From Accumulibacter sp. (GTDB taxonomy: Bacteria > Pseudomonadota > Gammaproteobacteria > Burkholderiales > Rhodocyclaceae), in NCBI GenBank assembly GCA_031274075.1, contig JAISQQ010000337.1, positions 1-8,358 of the forward strand: a stretch of DNA of 8,358 bases. Direction: 5' to 3'. The position numbers were made by a program, and so were the translations under genes. Below, one piece after another: positions 1 to 6,116 of this stretch. The notes under the pieces are model-generated. The model ran no database searches, was not told the DNA's origin, and saw only the letters and a list, made by a program, of their open reading frames with translations. Numbering within the stretch: the first letter of the stretch is position 1; the number at the start of each line of letters is the position of its first letter.

Positions 1-71
1 GGAAATGGCTCGGGGCCACCGTTTCATTCATATTACATTTGCCCCCGGAAACCGGATAAAGCAAACGCGTC

Positions 72-2303
72 ATGTCTTCTACGTCGTACTCGTTGCATAT
101 GGCCCAATCCCGCGGTCTCGTGGAAAGACTTTATTCCTGGCTTACCCCGGCCTGGGTCGTGAGTCCCACGATGCAGGCCGTCCGCAATGGCTTTCTGTTG
201 TGCCTGCCGCTGGTGGTGGCGGGGGCGCTGGCCGTGCTCTGCAACAATCTGCCGCTGCCGGGTTATCAGGACGCCATGCTGTACCTGTTCGGCCCGAACT
301 GGCGGCAGGGTTTGTTCGCGCTGGTCTGGCAGGGGAGCTTCGGCGTGCTGTCGCTGCCGATGGTGATCGGCATCAGCTATAACCTGGTGCTCGTCCACAA
401 CCAGGAAAATCCGCTCGCGCCGATCAGTCCGGCGATGGCGTGCGGGGTGGCGCTGGCGGCGTTCATGGTCTTGCTGCCGCCGGAAGACATGCTCGGGTAT
501 GTGGGCGTGCAGGGGCTGTTCGTCGGCATTCTGGCGAGCGTGACGGCAACCCGGCTCCTTTTGCGGCTGGTCACCGTGAAAGCGCTGGAAATGCAGATTT
601 ACTCGGAAGGCTCGGCTTCCGCGTCGCAAGCCTTCGCCAGCCTGGTCGCCGGCTTGCTGACGCTGTTCGTGTTCGCCGCGATCGGCATCGGTTTTCGCGC
701 CTCGTTTGGCTTGTCCGTGCAGGAGGCGATCCGCGAACTGGTGCTGTTTCCCGTGCGCTTCGAGTTTTTCCATGACATGTTGAGCACCGGCATAGCCTAT
801 GTGTTCGTCACGCATGTGTGCTGGTTTTTCGGCCTGCACGGCACGAACGTGCTGGATCCCCTGACGCGCGATATTTTCGAGGCGGCGACGCAGGCCAATC
901 TGCTGGCGCAGGCGCAAGGCTTGCCGCCGCCCCATATCGTCACCAAGACTCTGCTCGACATTTTCGTGTTCATGGGCGGCGCGGGCACGTCGATCTGCCT
1001 CCTGGCGGCGATCCTCATCGCCAGCCACAATCACGGCAGTTGCCGGATGGCCAAGATTTCGATCGCGCCGGGATTGTTCAACATCAACGAGATCGTGCTT
1101 TTTGGCCTGCCGGTGATCCTGAATCCCGTATTTCTCGTGCCTTTCCTGCTCGTGCCGCTGGTACTCACGCTGGTTAGTTTCCTGGCCATCCGCTGGGGCT
1201 TCGTGCCCTTGCCGACGGTGGCGCCGGACTGGACGACGCCTCCCATCCTGGGCGGGCTGCTCGCCACGCAATCGGTGGCGGGCAGTCTCCTTCAGGCTTT
1301 CAACCTGGCTTTGGGAACGTCCATCTACCTGCCTTTCGTCAGGCTTTCCGACCGGCTCAAGAGCGAGCGGCAAAACGCGGCCAAGCAGAAATTGCTGGAG
1401 ATCGCGTGCAACAACGCCGTCGGCCCTTCGGGCAAGAAGTGCCTCGACCGGGATGACGAGGTGGGGGCGCTGGCGCGCATTCTCGCGCACGAACTGGAAA
1501 TCGCGATGAAAACGGGCGAGGGCCTGTTCCTGGAATACCAGCCGCTGGTCGATGGCCGCAGCGGCCGGGTGGTCGGCGCGGAAGCGCTGGTACGCTGGAA
1601 GCATCCGGTGTTCGGCCCGGTGCCCGCGCCGGTGATCATCGCCATTTCCGAGGATGGCGAATTCATCCGGACGCTGGGGCTGTGGGTGCTCAACGAAGCC
1701 TGCGCCGAACGCGCGCGCTGGCATGACGAGGGACTGGCGGCGGACTTCAAGACCTCGGTCAACCTGTCGGCCCGGCAACTGGACGACGAGAGCCTGCCGG
1801 AAAAAGTGGCGCAGTGCCGGGACTACTACCATCTATCCACGCCGATGATCGGCATCGAAGTCACCGAGTCCGTCGCGCTCGATCCGGACGCGCTGCACAA
1901 CCAGGTGCTGAACAGCCTGCACGACCACGGCTTTGCCATCTCCATCGACGATTTCGGCATGGGCCACAGCTCGCTCGTCTATCTCAAGTATTTCCCGGTC
2001 GATGTGCTGAAGATCGACAAGGTACTGAGCAAGGACGTGACCAGCAGCAAGATCAGCGAGGAAGTCATTACCACCATCGTCAAGCTGTGCCGCGCGCTGA
2101 AGATCAAGATCGTGGTCGAGTTCGTGGAGAACCAGGAGCAGATCGACTGCCTGCACGCGCTGGGCTGCCACGTCTATCAAGGATATTTTTTCAGCCCGCC
2201 GCTTCGGGGCGACGGCATGCTGGCCTACGCGCTGCGCATGAACGCCGCCGCCGACGCGAGAGGATACGCGTACATGGCGCCGCATGAACCGCCGGCGGAA
2301 TGA
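72..2303 (+). CDS. PTS EIIC (cellobiose/chitobiose type)-EAL fusion, membrane c-di-GMP phosphodiesterase
   Basis: A 743-residue protein with two domains. Residues about 20-430 are a polytopic EIIC domain of the lactose/cellobiose/chitobiose PTS class. It has several hydrophobic segments (about 37-58, 118-165, 188-208, 292-317, 340-375), the FGLHG motif with H256, and the hallmark GLFNINEIVLFGLP segment with E340. H256 and E340 correspond to sugar-contacting residues of ChbC-type transporters. A linker (about 430-480) leads to an EAL domain (about 484-725). All expected catalytic and metal residues are visible: E504 (EALVRW), N564 (SVNLSARQ), E596 (EVTES), D626/D627 (DDFG), K647 (LKIDK), E683 and Q703 (QGYFFSPP). 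It is therefore probably an active c-di-GMP phosphodiesterase at the inner membrane. Small departures from consensus are DDFGMG instead of DDFGTG and EFVE instead of EGVE. No EIIA or EIIB gene is in the window, so the EIIC part may be a sensor rather than a transporter; this is inference. The ATG at 72 has only a weak ribosome site, and the ATG at 99 is an alternative. Its stop lies 16 bases before chiP. Confidence 0.93.
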   Translation: MSSTSYSLHMAQSRGLVERLYSWLTPAWVVSPTMQAVRNGFLLCLPLVVAGALAVLCNNLPLPGYQDAMLYLFGPNWRQGLFALVWQGSFGVLSLPMVIGISYNLVLVHNQENPLAPISPAMACGVALAAFMVLLPPEDMLGYVGVQGLFVGILASVTATRLLLRLVTVKALEMQIYSEGSASASQAFASLVAGLLTLFVFAAIGIGFRASFGLSVQEAIRELVLFPVRFEFFHDMLSTGIAYVFVTHVCWFFGLHGTNVLDPLTRDIFEAATQANLLAQAQGLPPPHIVTKTLLDIFVFMGGAGTSICLLAAILIASHNHGSCRMAKISIAPGLFNINEIVLFGLPVILNPVFLVPFLLVPLVLTLVSFLAIRWGFVPLPTVAPDWTTPPILGGLLATQSVAGSLLQAFNLALGTSIYLPFVRLSDRLKSERQNAAKQKLLEIACNNAVGPSGKKCLDRDDEVGALARILAHELEIAMKTGEGLFLEYQPLVDGRSGRVVGAEALVRWKHPVFGPVPAPVIIAISEDGEFIRTLGLWVLNEACAERARWHDEGLAADFKTSVNLSARQLDDESLPEKVAQCRDYYHLSTPMIGIEVTESVALDPDALHNQVLNSLHDHGFAISIDDFGMGHSSLVYLKYFPVDVLKIDKVLSKDVTSSKISEEVITTIVKLCRALKIKIVVEFVENQEQIDCLHALGCHVYQGYFFSPPLRGDGMLAYALRMNAAADARGYAYMAPHEPPAE

Positions 2304-2408
2304 GAACAAAAGGTAAAAGATGAAACGTGAAAACCCCATCGCCATGCCTCCGGTTTTTCGTCCATCGGGATTCCATGTTTCAGCTTTCGCGCTTCGCCTT
2401 TCATGTTT
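2302..2408. repeat. Facing heptanucleotide arrays at the chiP start
   Basis: From 2302 the sequence runs in 7-base steps (GAGAACA, AAAGGTA, AAAGATG, AAACGTG, AAAACCC; 2302-2336). After a 37-base spacer, an array of opposite polarity follows (CATGTTT, CAGCTTT, CGCGCTT, CGCCTTT, CATGTTT; 2374-2408), with weaker T-rich units to about 2422. The first array is purine-rich and the second pyrimidine-rich, so they can partly pair. The first array overlaps the EAL gene stop (2301-2303) and contains both the AAAAGG ribosome site (2308-2313) and the ATG (2320) of chiP. The second array is read as codons of the chiP N-terminal extension. The layout matches the array pair at 6117-6249 but the unit sequence differs. 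Confidence 0.7.
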
Positions 2409-3828
2409 TTTCCGCGCCTTTTGCGTTGAACGGCTTCCCGCGTTCTCGCGCGGCCTTCTTCCCGCGGGCGTCATGGCGCTGTCCGCCGCTCTCCTGCCGA
2501 TGTCGATGACGCCGGCGCGGGCACAGACGGCGACGGCTGGCGGCGCTCCCGACACCCTTTGGCAGGCGCTGAAAAACGCGGAAGTCTCTGGCAGCGTGAT
2601 GTATTTCCAGCGCCATCGCCAACGCTATCGCGTTGACGAAAACCGCTTCGGCAGCAATCTGCGCCACCGCACCCTGCAAAGCGAAATCCACATCAGCACG
2701 CCGTATGCGCTGGGCAACACCCTGGGGCTGGAAGCGGGCCTGTTCGGCACCGCCGACCTGGCCAACGGCGCGGGCGCTCCCGATCATGAAATCAGCTTTT
2801 TCCCGTGGCAAAACCCGTGGTCGGCCGACTGGTCGAAACGCGACGCGCGCAGCGGTTTTTCGCTCTATCGCGCCTATCTGAAGGCGCAGCGGCTTACGGA
2901 CAGCGGCCGCTGGTGGGGCAAGTTCGGGTATTTCCAGCCGGAAGGCCCCGGCGTGCTGGGCGTCAACTGGTCGCTGATGCCGGGAACCTACTCGGGCGCG
3001 GAAGGCGGCTTCGAGCACGGCCCCCTGTCCGTGGCGGCCGCCTACGTCACCCGCTACAAGGCCCCTTGGTATCGCAAGACCTATCCATTCAGGGATGGCG
3101 AAAAGCACGACACCGGCCGCCTGTGGTCGCTCGGCGCGCGCTACGTCCTGGCGCCCGGCCTGAGCATCGAAGCCGCCTACGGCGAAGCGCCCGGCTTTCT
3201 GCGCAGCGCGCACCTGAAACTCAAGTACGAACGCGAAGGACGGTACGCGAGCTATCAACTCTACGTCATGGGCGATCGCGCCAGCGGCGGCGCGAACGAC
3301 CTTTACGCCGGCGGCAAGGCGTGGCAGCACTATCTGGCCCTGGCGCAGGATTTCGCGCCCTACACGTTCAAGGCGGAATTCACCCACACTCGCGCGCCGA
3401 CGTCCTCCACAGAGCATCTGGGCTACTTCGCCTATCGCCTGACCGGCTGGTACGGCGGCGCGAAAGGCGCCTACGAGACCTGGTGGGACAACCGTTCGGA
3501 CTGGAACCACAATCGCGAAAGCGCGGTCTTCGTGAGCCTGTCCCGCACCCTGGGCGATTGGGGATGGCCCGGCCTCAGCGTCGGCGTTTCCGCCGCGCGC
3601 GGCTGGAGCGGACGGGTTTACGGCGTCTCCGAAACCTTGAAGGAACGCGCCTGGTCGATCGACCTGGGCTACCGCGTTCCTTCCGGCGTCTGGAAGGACG
3701 CCAGCCTGAGCCTCCATTACACGCGCTATGACAACGGCACCCACCTCCCGAGTTGGGAAGGATTCAAGAATCTGTTCCAGGACGAGCGCGACATAAAGCT
3801 GCTGCTGACGATTCCGTGGCAGGGTTAG
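2320..3828 (+). CDS. chiP: Chitoporin (ChiP/YbfM type, OprD superfamily outer-membrane porin)
   Basis: A 502-residue outer-membrane beta-barrel that should admit chitooligosaccharides. From memory of E. coli ChiP, many segments match closely: WSLMPGTYSGAE (217-228), TRYKAPWY (244-251), NDLYAGGKAW (326-335), WWDNRSDWN (388-396), YTRYDNGTHLPSWEG (467-481) and FQDERDIK (486-493). Alternating aromatic beta strands fill the rest. A signal peptide is visible at about 39-68, with Arg residues, a hydrophobic stretch LLPAGVMALSAALLP and a likely cut after ARA (68/69). The ATG at 2320 has AAAAGG six bases upstream. However, the first 38 or so residues are unusually long for a leader and are largely encoded by a repeat array. 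An ATG at 2473 would remove the basic n-region and has no ribosome site, so I keep 2320 (2344 is also possible). The protein ends in IPWQG, without the usual terminal aromatic residue. It probably shares a transcript with the EIIC-EAL gene. Confidence 0.92.
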   Translation: MKRENPIAMPPVFRPSGFHVSAFALRLSCFFRAFCVERLPAFSRGLLPAGVMALSAALLPMSMTPARAQTATAGGAPDTLWQALKNAEVSGSVMYFQRHRQRYRVDENRFGSNLRHRTLQSEIHISTPYALGNTLGLEAGLFGTADLANGAGAPDHEISFFPWQNPWSADWSKRDARSGFSLYRAYLKAQRLTDSGRWWGKFGYFQPEGPGVLGVNWSLMPGTYSGAEGGFEHGPLSVAAAYVTRYKAPWYRKTYPFRDGEKHDTGRLWSLGARYVLAPGLSIEAAYGEAPGFLRSAHLKLKYEREGRYASYQLYVMGDRASGGANDLYAGGKAWQHYLALAQDFAPYTFKAEFTHTRAPTSSTEHLGYFAYRLTGWYGGAKGAYETWWDNRSDWNHNRESAVFVSLSRTLGDWGWPGLSVGVSAARGWSGRVYGVSETLKERAWSIDLGYRVPSGVWKDASLSLHYTRYDNGTHLPSWEGFKNLFQDERDIKLLLTIPWQG

Positions 3829-3860
3829 GAAGTCAGCGCGGCGGGTGCGGCGAACACATC

Positions 3861-3886
3861 AAAAAACCTTCATAGCTACAAAGGTT
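3861..3886 (-). terminator. Weak intrinsic terminator, minus-strand direction
   Basis: On the minus strand, AACCTT and AAGGTT form a 6-bp stem around a 10-base loop (3886 to 3865), followed directly by a run of T (3866 to 3861). This resembles a weak Rho-independent terminator for transcripts coming from the bacterioferritin side. The plus strand has no T run after the same stem, so it would not stop chiP transcription. The short A/T-rich stem keeps confidence low. Confidence 0.4.
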
Positions 3887-3989
3887 CCTCAAGCTTCCCC
3901 AGCACCCGCTCGATCGACGCCATCTTCAACGCCATCGCTGCGGCATCGATCCGCCCGGCTTTCGTCGGCTCTCCGTCAACCGGCCACTG
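3876..3989 (-). pseudogene. Short gene-like remnant, unknown
   Basis: Between a TAA at 3992-3990 and a TAG at 3878-3876 the minus strand carries 37 sense codons with plausible coding composition. It includes GEPTKAGRIDAAAMALK and, after it, MASIERVLGKLEEP, an amphipathic helix-like tail. There is no clear start codon with a ribosome site; internal ATGs exist at 3935 and 3923. The stop lies in the loop of the terminator-like hairpin, as often seen at true gene ends. It may be the 3' end of a gene lost by rearrangement. I do not recognise the family, and chance is possible at this length. Confidence 0.25.
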
Positions 3990-3990
3990 T

Positions 3991-4041
3991 TACCGGGAGC
4001 GAAGCGCTCGCGGAAATTACCGTCTTCTGTCTTCCGTCCCC
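3991..4041. repeat. Composite repeat: GC hairpin, spacer and three heptamers
   Basis: The unit begins TACCGGGAGCGAAGCGCTCG (3991-4010), which folds into a short GC-rich hairpin with a 3-base loop. A GGAAATTAC spacer follows, then three 7-base units (CGTCTTC, TGTCTTC, CGTCCCC). The reverse complement of 6152-6180 is almost the same (TACCGGGCGCGAAGCGCCCG, then an AAATTTAC spacer and TGTCTTC heptamers). The two are therefore copies of one dispersed element. This copy ends five bases before the bacterioferritin stop codon. Confidence 0.7.
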
Positions 4042-4046
4042 TGGAA

Positions 4047-4553
4047 CTACGCGGTAGACGCGCCGCCGCCGGCGTGGGCCGTCTTGCTGCGTTCGATGGA
4101 TTGCAGCGCCAGGTAGTTGTCGCCGAACTTGGTGAGGTTGTCCATTTCCATGTCGTAGCGGTCGAAGTGCACTTCCTCCTCGGCCACCAGTTCCTCGAAC
4201 AGTTTCTTCGACACCGCGTCCTCGTTCTGCGAGCATTCGTTCGCCCAGTGGTTGTATTCGCCGACGGTAGTCGTCTCCATTTTCGCCGCCAATTCAAGCA
4301 TGTCCTTGACGCCGCGGACCTTTTCCACGCTCCCGGAGGCGACCATTTCCACGTCGCCCTTGAGGAACAGGATTCTTTCGGACAGCTTTTCGATGTGTAT
4401 CATTTCATCGATCGCCGTGCGCCTGAACAGACTGGACAGCAGGTCATAGCCCTGATCGTCGCAGTGGAAGTGAAAATACATGTACTGGTGCACCGACGCG
4501 AGTTCACCGGCGACCGCCTTGTTGAGCAGCTCAATACTCTTTTCTTTTTTCAT
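4047..4553 (-). CDS. bfr: Bacterioferritin-type ferritin-like diiron protein
   Basis: A 168-residue four-helix-bundle protein that should oxidise and store iron in the cytoplasm as a 24-mer shell. Compared with E. coli Bfr recalled from memory, every ferroxidase ligand is present one position earlier: E17, E50, H53, E93, E126 and H129. The heme-ligand methionine is also kept as M51, in the IDEMIHIEKLSERILFLKG block. The C-terminal block ends NYLALQSIE, as Bfr ends NYLQAQI, followed by a short Gly/Ala-rich tail, so it is about ten residues longer than usual. The start is chosen at 4553 because GGAG (4563-4560) sits six bases upstream and the Bfr homology begins there. The open frame continues to 5003, but the extra part runs through repeats and a pseudogene and has no family match. 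The gene stands alone; no bacterioferritin-associated ferredoxin is seen. Other ferritin-like subfamilies are possible. Confidence 0.9.
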   Translation of the reverse strand: MKKEKSIELLNKAVAGELASVHQYMYFHFHCDDQGYDLLSSLFRRTAIDEMIHIEKLSERILFLKGDVEMVASGSVEKVRGVKDMLELAAKMETTTVGEYNHWANECSQNEDAVSKKLFEELVAEEEVHFDRYDMEMDNLTKFGDNYLALQSIERSKTAHAGGGASTA

Positions 4554-4622
4554 CGTTTTCTCCAATCCATGAAAGACCGTACCGATCGTCGGCTCGCATG
4601 GCCGATAAACCCGTACCGAACC

Positions 4623-4652
4623 AGTATGCATGATTTGAGCAGCTATCGCCAA
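4623..4652 (-). promoter_or_regulatory. Possible sigma-70 promoter of bfr
   Basis: On the minus strand TTGGCG (4652-4647) and CATACT (4628-4623) are 18 bases apart, about 70 bases before the bacterioferritin start. Each matches its consensus box only partly (four of six). No convincing Fur or IscR site was seen. This is a visual guess only. Confidence 0.2.
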
Positions 4653-4758
4653 TACGGCGAGGAAAAGCGAGGCGGCCGGAAGCACAAATCCCGAATGATG
4701 ACGGCGAAGAAATGCCGTTTCGTCCACGACACGCGCCGCGTAGGGAGCATGTTTTTCC

Positions 4759-4842
4759 CCTGGGAGCGCGGGGCACCAGCCCCGCAATGGCCGGTGAGCA
4801 AACACTACCGCTGTTGCGGGGCGGGTGCCCCGCGCTCCCAGG
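4759..4842. repeat. Long inverted repeat, copy 1 (MITE/REP-like)
   Basis: The left arm (4759-4787) starts CCTGGGAGCGCGGGGCACC. The right arm (4814-4842) is its inverse with a single mismatch, giving a 29-bp stem around a 26-base loop. The right flank GTTCTGGC is shared with copy 2 at 5028. It resembles small dispersed palindromic elements mobilised by RAYT enzymes, and it lies inside the RAYT pseudogene. Confidence 0.85.
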
Positions 4843-5027
4843 TTCTGGCCGTGCCAAAACAAGAAGATTCTTGCCATCTGGGGAAAATTCATGGCCTTCG
4901 AAAGAAGAATTGGCGCGTCTGGAAATTCCCGAGGACGAACGGGAAAAACGCCGGCGCACGCAAATCGAGACGTGGCTGGACGCGGCACTGGGCGATGCAA
5001 CACGCCTTCACCGGGAGCGCGGGTTTG

Positions 5028-5109
5028 CTGGGAGCGCGGGGCTTCCGCCCCGCAACGGCGGCAGTGTCGCTCCCTCGGCCGTTGCGGGGCAGAAGCCCCG
5101 CGCTCCCAG
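5028..5109. repeat. Long inverted repeat, copy 2 (MITE/REP-like)
   Basis: The left arm (5028-5059) starts CTGGGAGCGCGGGGCTTCC. The right arm (5078-5109) is its inverse with one mismatch, a 32-bp stem around an 18-base loop. The outer half of the arms matches copy 1, while the loops differ, so the arms rather than the loop are conserved. A partial third left arm (GGGAGCGCGG) stands just upstream at 5013-5022. The right flank GTTCTGGC supplies the FW codons of the transposase fragment. Confidence 0.85.
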
Positions 5110-5196
5110 GTTCTGGCAACCCGCCGACTACCGGGATCGTTTCACGCGCGATGAAAGGCATTTTGCCGCCACGATGGAATACCTCCACAACAACCT

Positions 5197-5308
5197 TCCG
5201 CCCTCTGTCCTCTGTCCTCCGCCCTCCGCCCTCCGCCCTCTGTCCTCTGTCACCTGTCACCTGTCACCTGTCACCCGTCACCCGTCACCCGTCACCCGTC
5301 ACCCGCCG
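5197..5308. repeat. Heptanucleotide tandem array
   Basis: Fifteen back-to-back 7-base units (5197-5301) and a degenerate sixteenth. They are grouped in blocks: TCCGCCC/TCTGTCC units, then TCTGTCA and three CCTGTCA, then four CCCGTCA, ending with CCCGCCG. The blockwise variation suggests expansion by slippage or unequal exchange. On the minus strand each right-hand unit contains TGA, and one of them is the stop codon of the ATPase gene (5294-5292). It is too short and too regular to be a CRISPR array. Confidence 0.9.
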
Positions 5309-6071
5309 CCTGAAGCGCCAGCAGCGCGCCATAAGCGACGGTGTGCTGCGGTTCTTCCAGGACCTTGATTTCGGTCATCAGTTCGTCTTCCAGGGCTTCG
5401 ACCAGGCCCGCGTTCCTGGCGGGGCCGCCGTCGAGCCAGACCGGGCCGGAAACGTCGCGGCCGAGCAGGCCGGCGGCCCGGCGGGCGACCGAGCGATGCA
5501 GCGCCTTGAGGATTTCTTCCCTGGGCGTCCCTCGCGCCAGCAGGGAAACCATCTCGCTTTCGGCGAAGACCACGCAGGTGCTGTTCAGTTCCAGTTCCAG
5601 GCGGGCTTGCCGGCTCACGGCGGCGAATTGGTCCAGCGGGATGTCGAGCAGCCGCGCCGCCAGCTCGAAGAAACGCCCGGTGCCGGCGGCGCATTTGTCG
5701 TTCATCCTGAAATCCGTCACCCGTCCGTTTTCATCGAGGCGCAGGGCCTTCAAATCCTGCCCGCCGATGTTGACGATGGTGCGCGCCGCGCCTCCACTGA
5801 GACGGAACAGCCCGGCGGCGTTGGCGCTGATTTCGTCCACCCGGACACGGGCGCCGGCGAACAGCTTCTTGCCGTAGCCGGTGACGGCGACGCCGCCGAC
5901 GGCGTCCGCCGTCAACCGCAATTCGCCCAGCCCGGATTCGATCAGCCGCGTGGCGTGCGCCTCCTGTCCCGGCGCGGTGTTCGTCCGGCCGCGCCAGAGA
6001 ATCTCGCCGTCCCTGGCAATCACCGTCTTGATCGCCGTACTGCCCAGATCGATGCCAATTTGCAGCTTCAT
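5292..6071 (-). CDS. BadF/BcrA/HgdC-family ATPase, activator of a 2-hydroxyacyl-CoA dehydratase-like protein
   Basis: A 259-residue ASKHA-fold ATPase with one [4Fe-4S] cluster bridging a homodimer. The family uses ATP to push an electron at very low potential onto a partner protein. Seen here are the phosphate-1 loop GIDLGSTAIKT (6-16), NIGGQDLK (101-108), the first cluster cysteine C127 in DKCAAGTGRFFE, the second C166 in STCVVFAESEM, and the adenosine-site motif LDGGPARNAG (213-222). The positions 127 and 166 and the length are as in HgdC-type activators. The start at 6071 has AGGA seven to eight bases upstream, and the protein opens MKLQIGIDLGS. The last codons and the TGA are made from the heptamer array. 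Its partner is the gene at 6239-7495, from which it is separated by 167 bases containing another repeat. Which partner substrate is reduced cannot be told from the sequence. Confidence 0.93.
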   Translation of the reverse strand: MKLQIGIDLGSTAIKTVIARDGEILWRGRTNTAPGQEAHATRLIESGLGELRLTADAVGGVAVTGYGKKLFAGARVRVDEISANAAGLFRLSGGAARTIVNIGGQDLKALRLDENGRVTDFRMNDKCAAGTGRFFELAARLLDIPLDQFAAVSRQARLELELNSTCVVFAESEMVSLLARGTPREEILKALHRSVARRAAGLLGRDVSGPVWLDGGPARNAGLVEALEDELMTEIKVLEEPQHTVAYGALLALQAAGDG

Positions 6072-6116
6072 TCAAGCTTCCTGGTCGTTGCGCGGTAGCG
6101 CGCAGGGTGGATAACT

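Larger units (their letters stand above)
4712..5194 (+). pseudogene. Decayed RAYT / Y1 (IS200-like) transposase
   Basis: Two separated blocks in one frame match the REP-associated tyrosine transposase family. Block one (4901-5017) reads KEELARLEIPEDEREKRRR, then IETWLDAALGD, like the segment before the catalytic core of Y1 transposases. Block two (5111-5194) reads FWQPADYRDRFTRDERHF and then EYLHNN, the characteristic C-terminal region usually continued by PVKAG. The core between them, with the PNHVH metal motif, is missing: only about 31 codons lie there, where roughly 80 are expected, and most are hairpin repeat. A second hairpin lies ahead of block one (4759-4842). The frame stays open throughout and runs on into the heptamer array and beyond, but no functional enzyme can result. 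The region before the first hairpin (from 4712) may be the original N-terminus, though I cannot confirm this. Confidence 0.75.

Noticed and set aside
1..71. Promoter of the EIIC-EAL gene
   Set aside because: An A/T-rich patch near 28-40 could be a -10 region, but no credible -35 partner or operator could be picked out in this short stretch.
33..1832. A 599-codon open frame on the minus strand opposite the EIIC-EAL gene
   Set aside because: Its translation is rich in His, Arg and Gln with no family motifs, as expected for the antisense frame of a GC-rich gene. The plus-strand protein has clear domain motifs.
2401..3744. A 447-codon open frame opposite chiP
   Set aside because: Antisense frame of a GC-rich gene; no recognisable motif, while the plus strand clearly encodes ChiP.
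4554..5003. N-terminal extension of the bacterioferritin frame
   Set aside because: The family homology and a good ribosome site begin at 4553. The extension crosses a hairpin repeat and the transposase remnant.
4759..5109. Rho-independent terminators
   Set aside because: The stems are strong but no T run follows on either strand, and the two copies share flanks, which fits a dispersed repeat better.
5197..5308. CRISPR array
   Set aside because: The repeats are 7 bases, directly adjacent, with no spacers and no cas genes.
4074..6098. A 674-codon plus-strand open frame
   Set aside because: It runs antisense through bfr and the ATPase gene and through repeats. The composition is that of a shadow frame.
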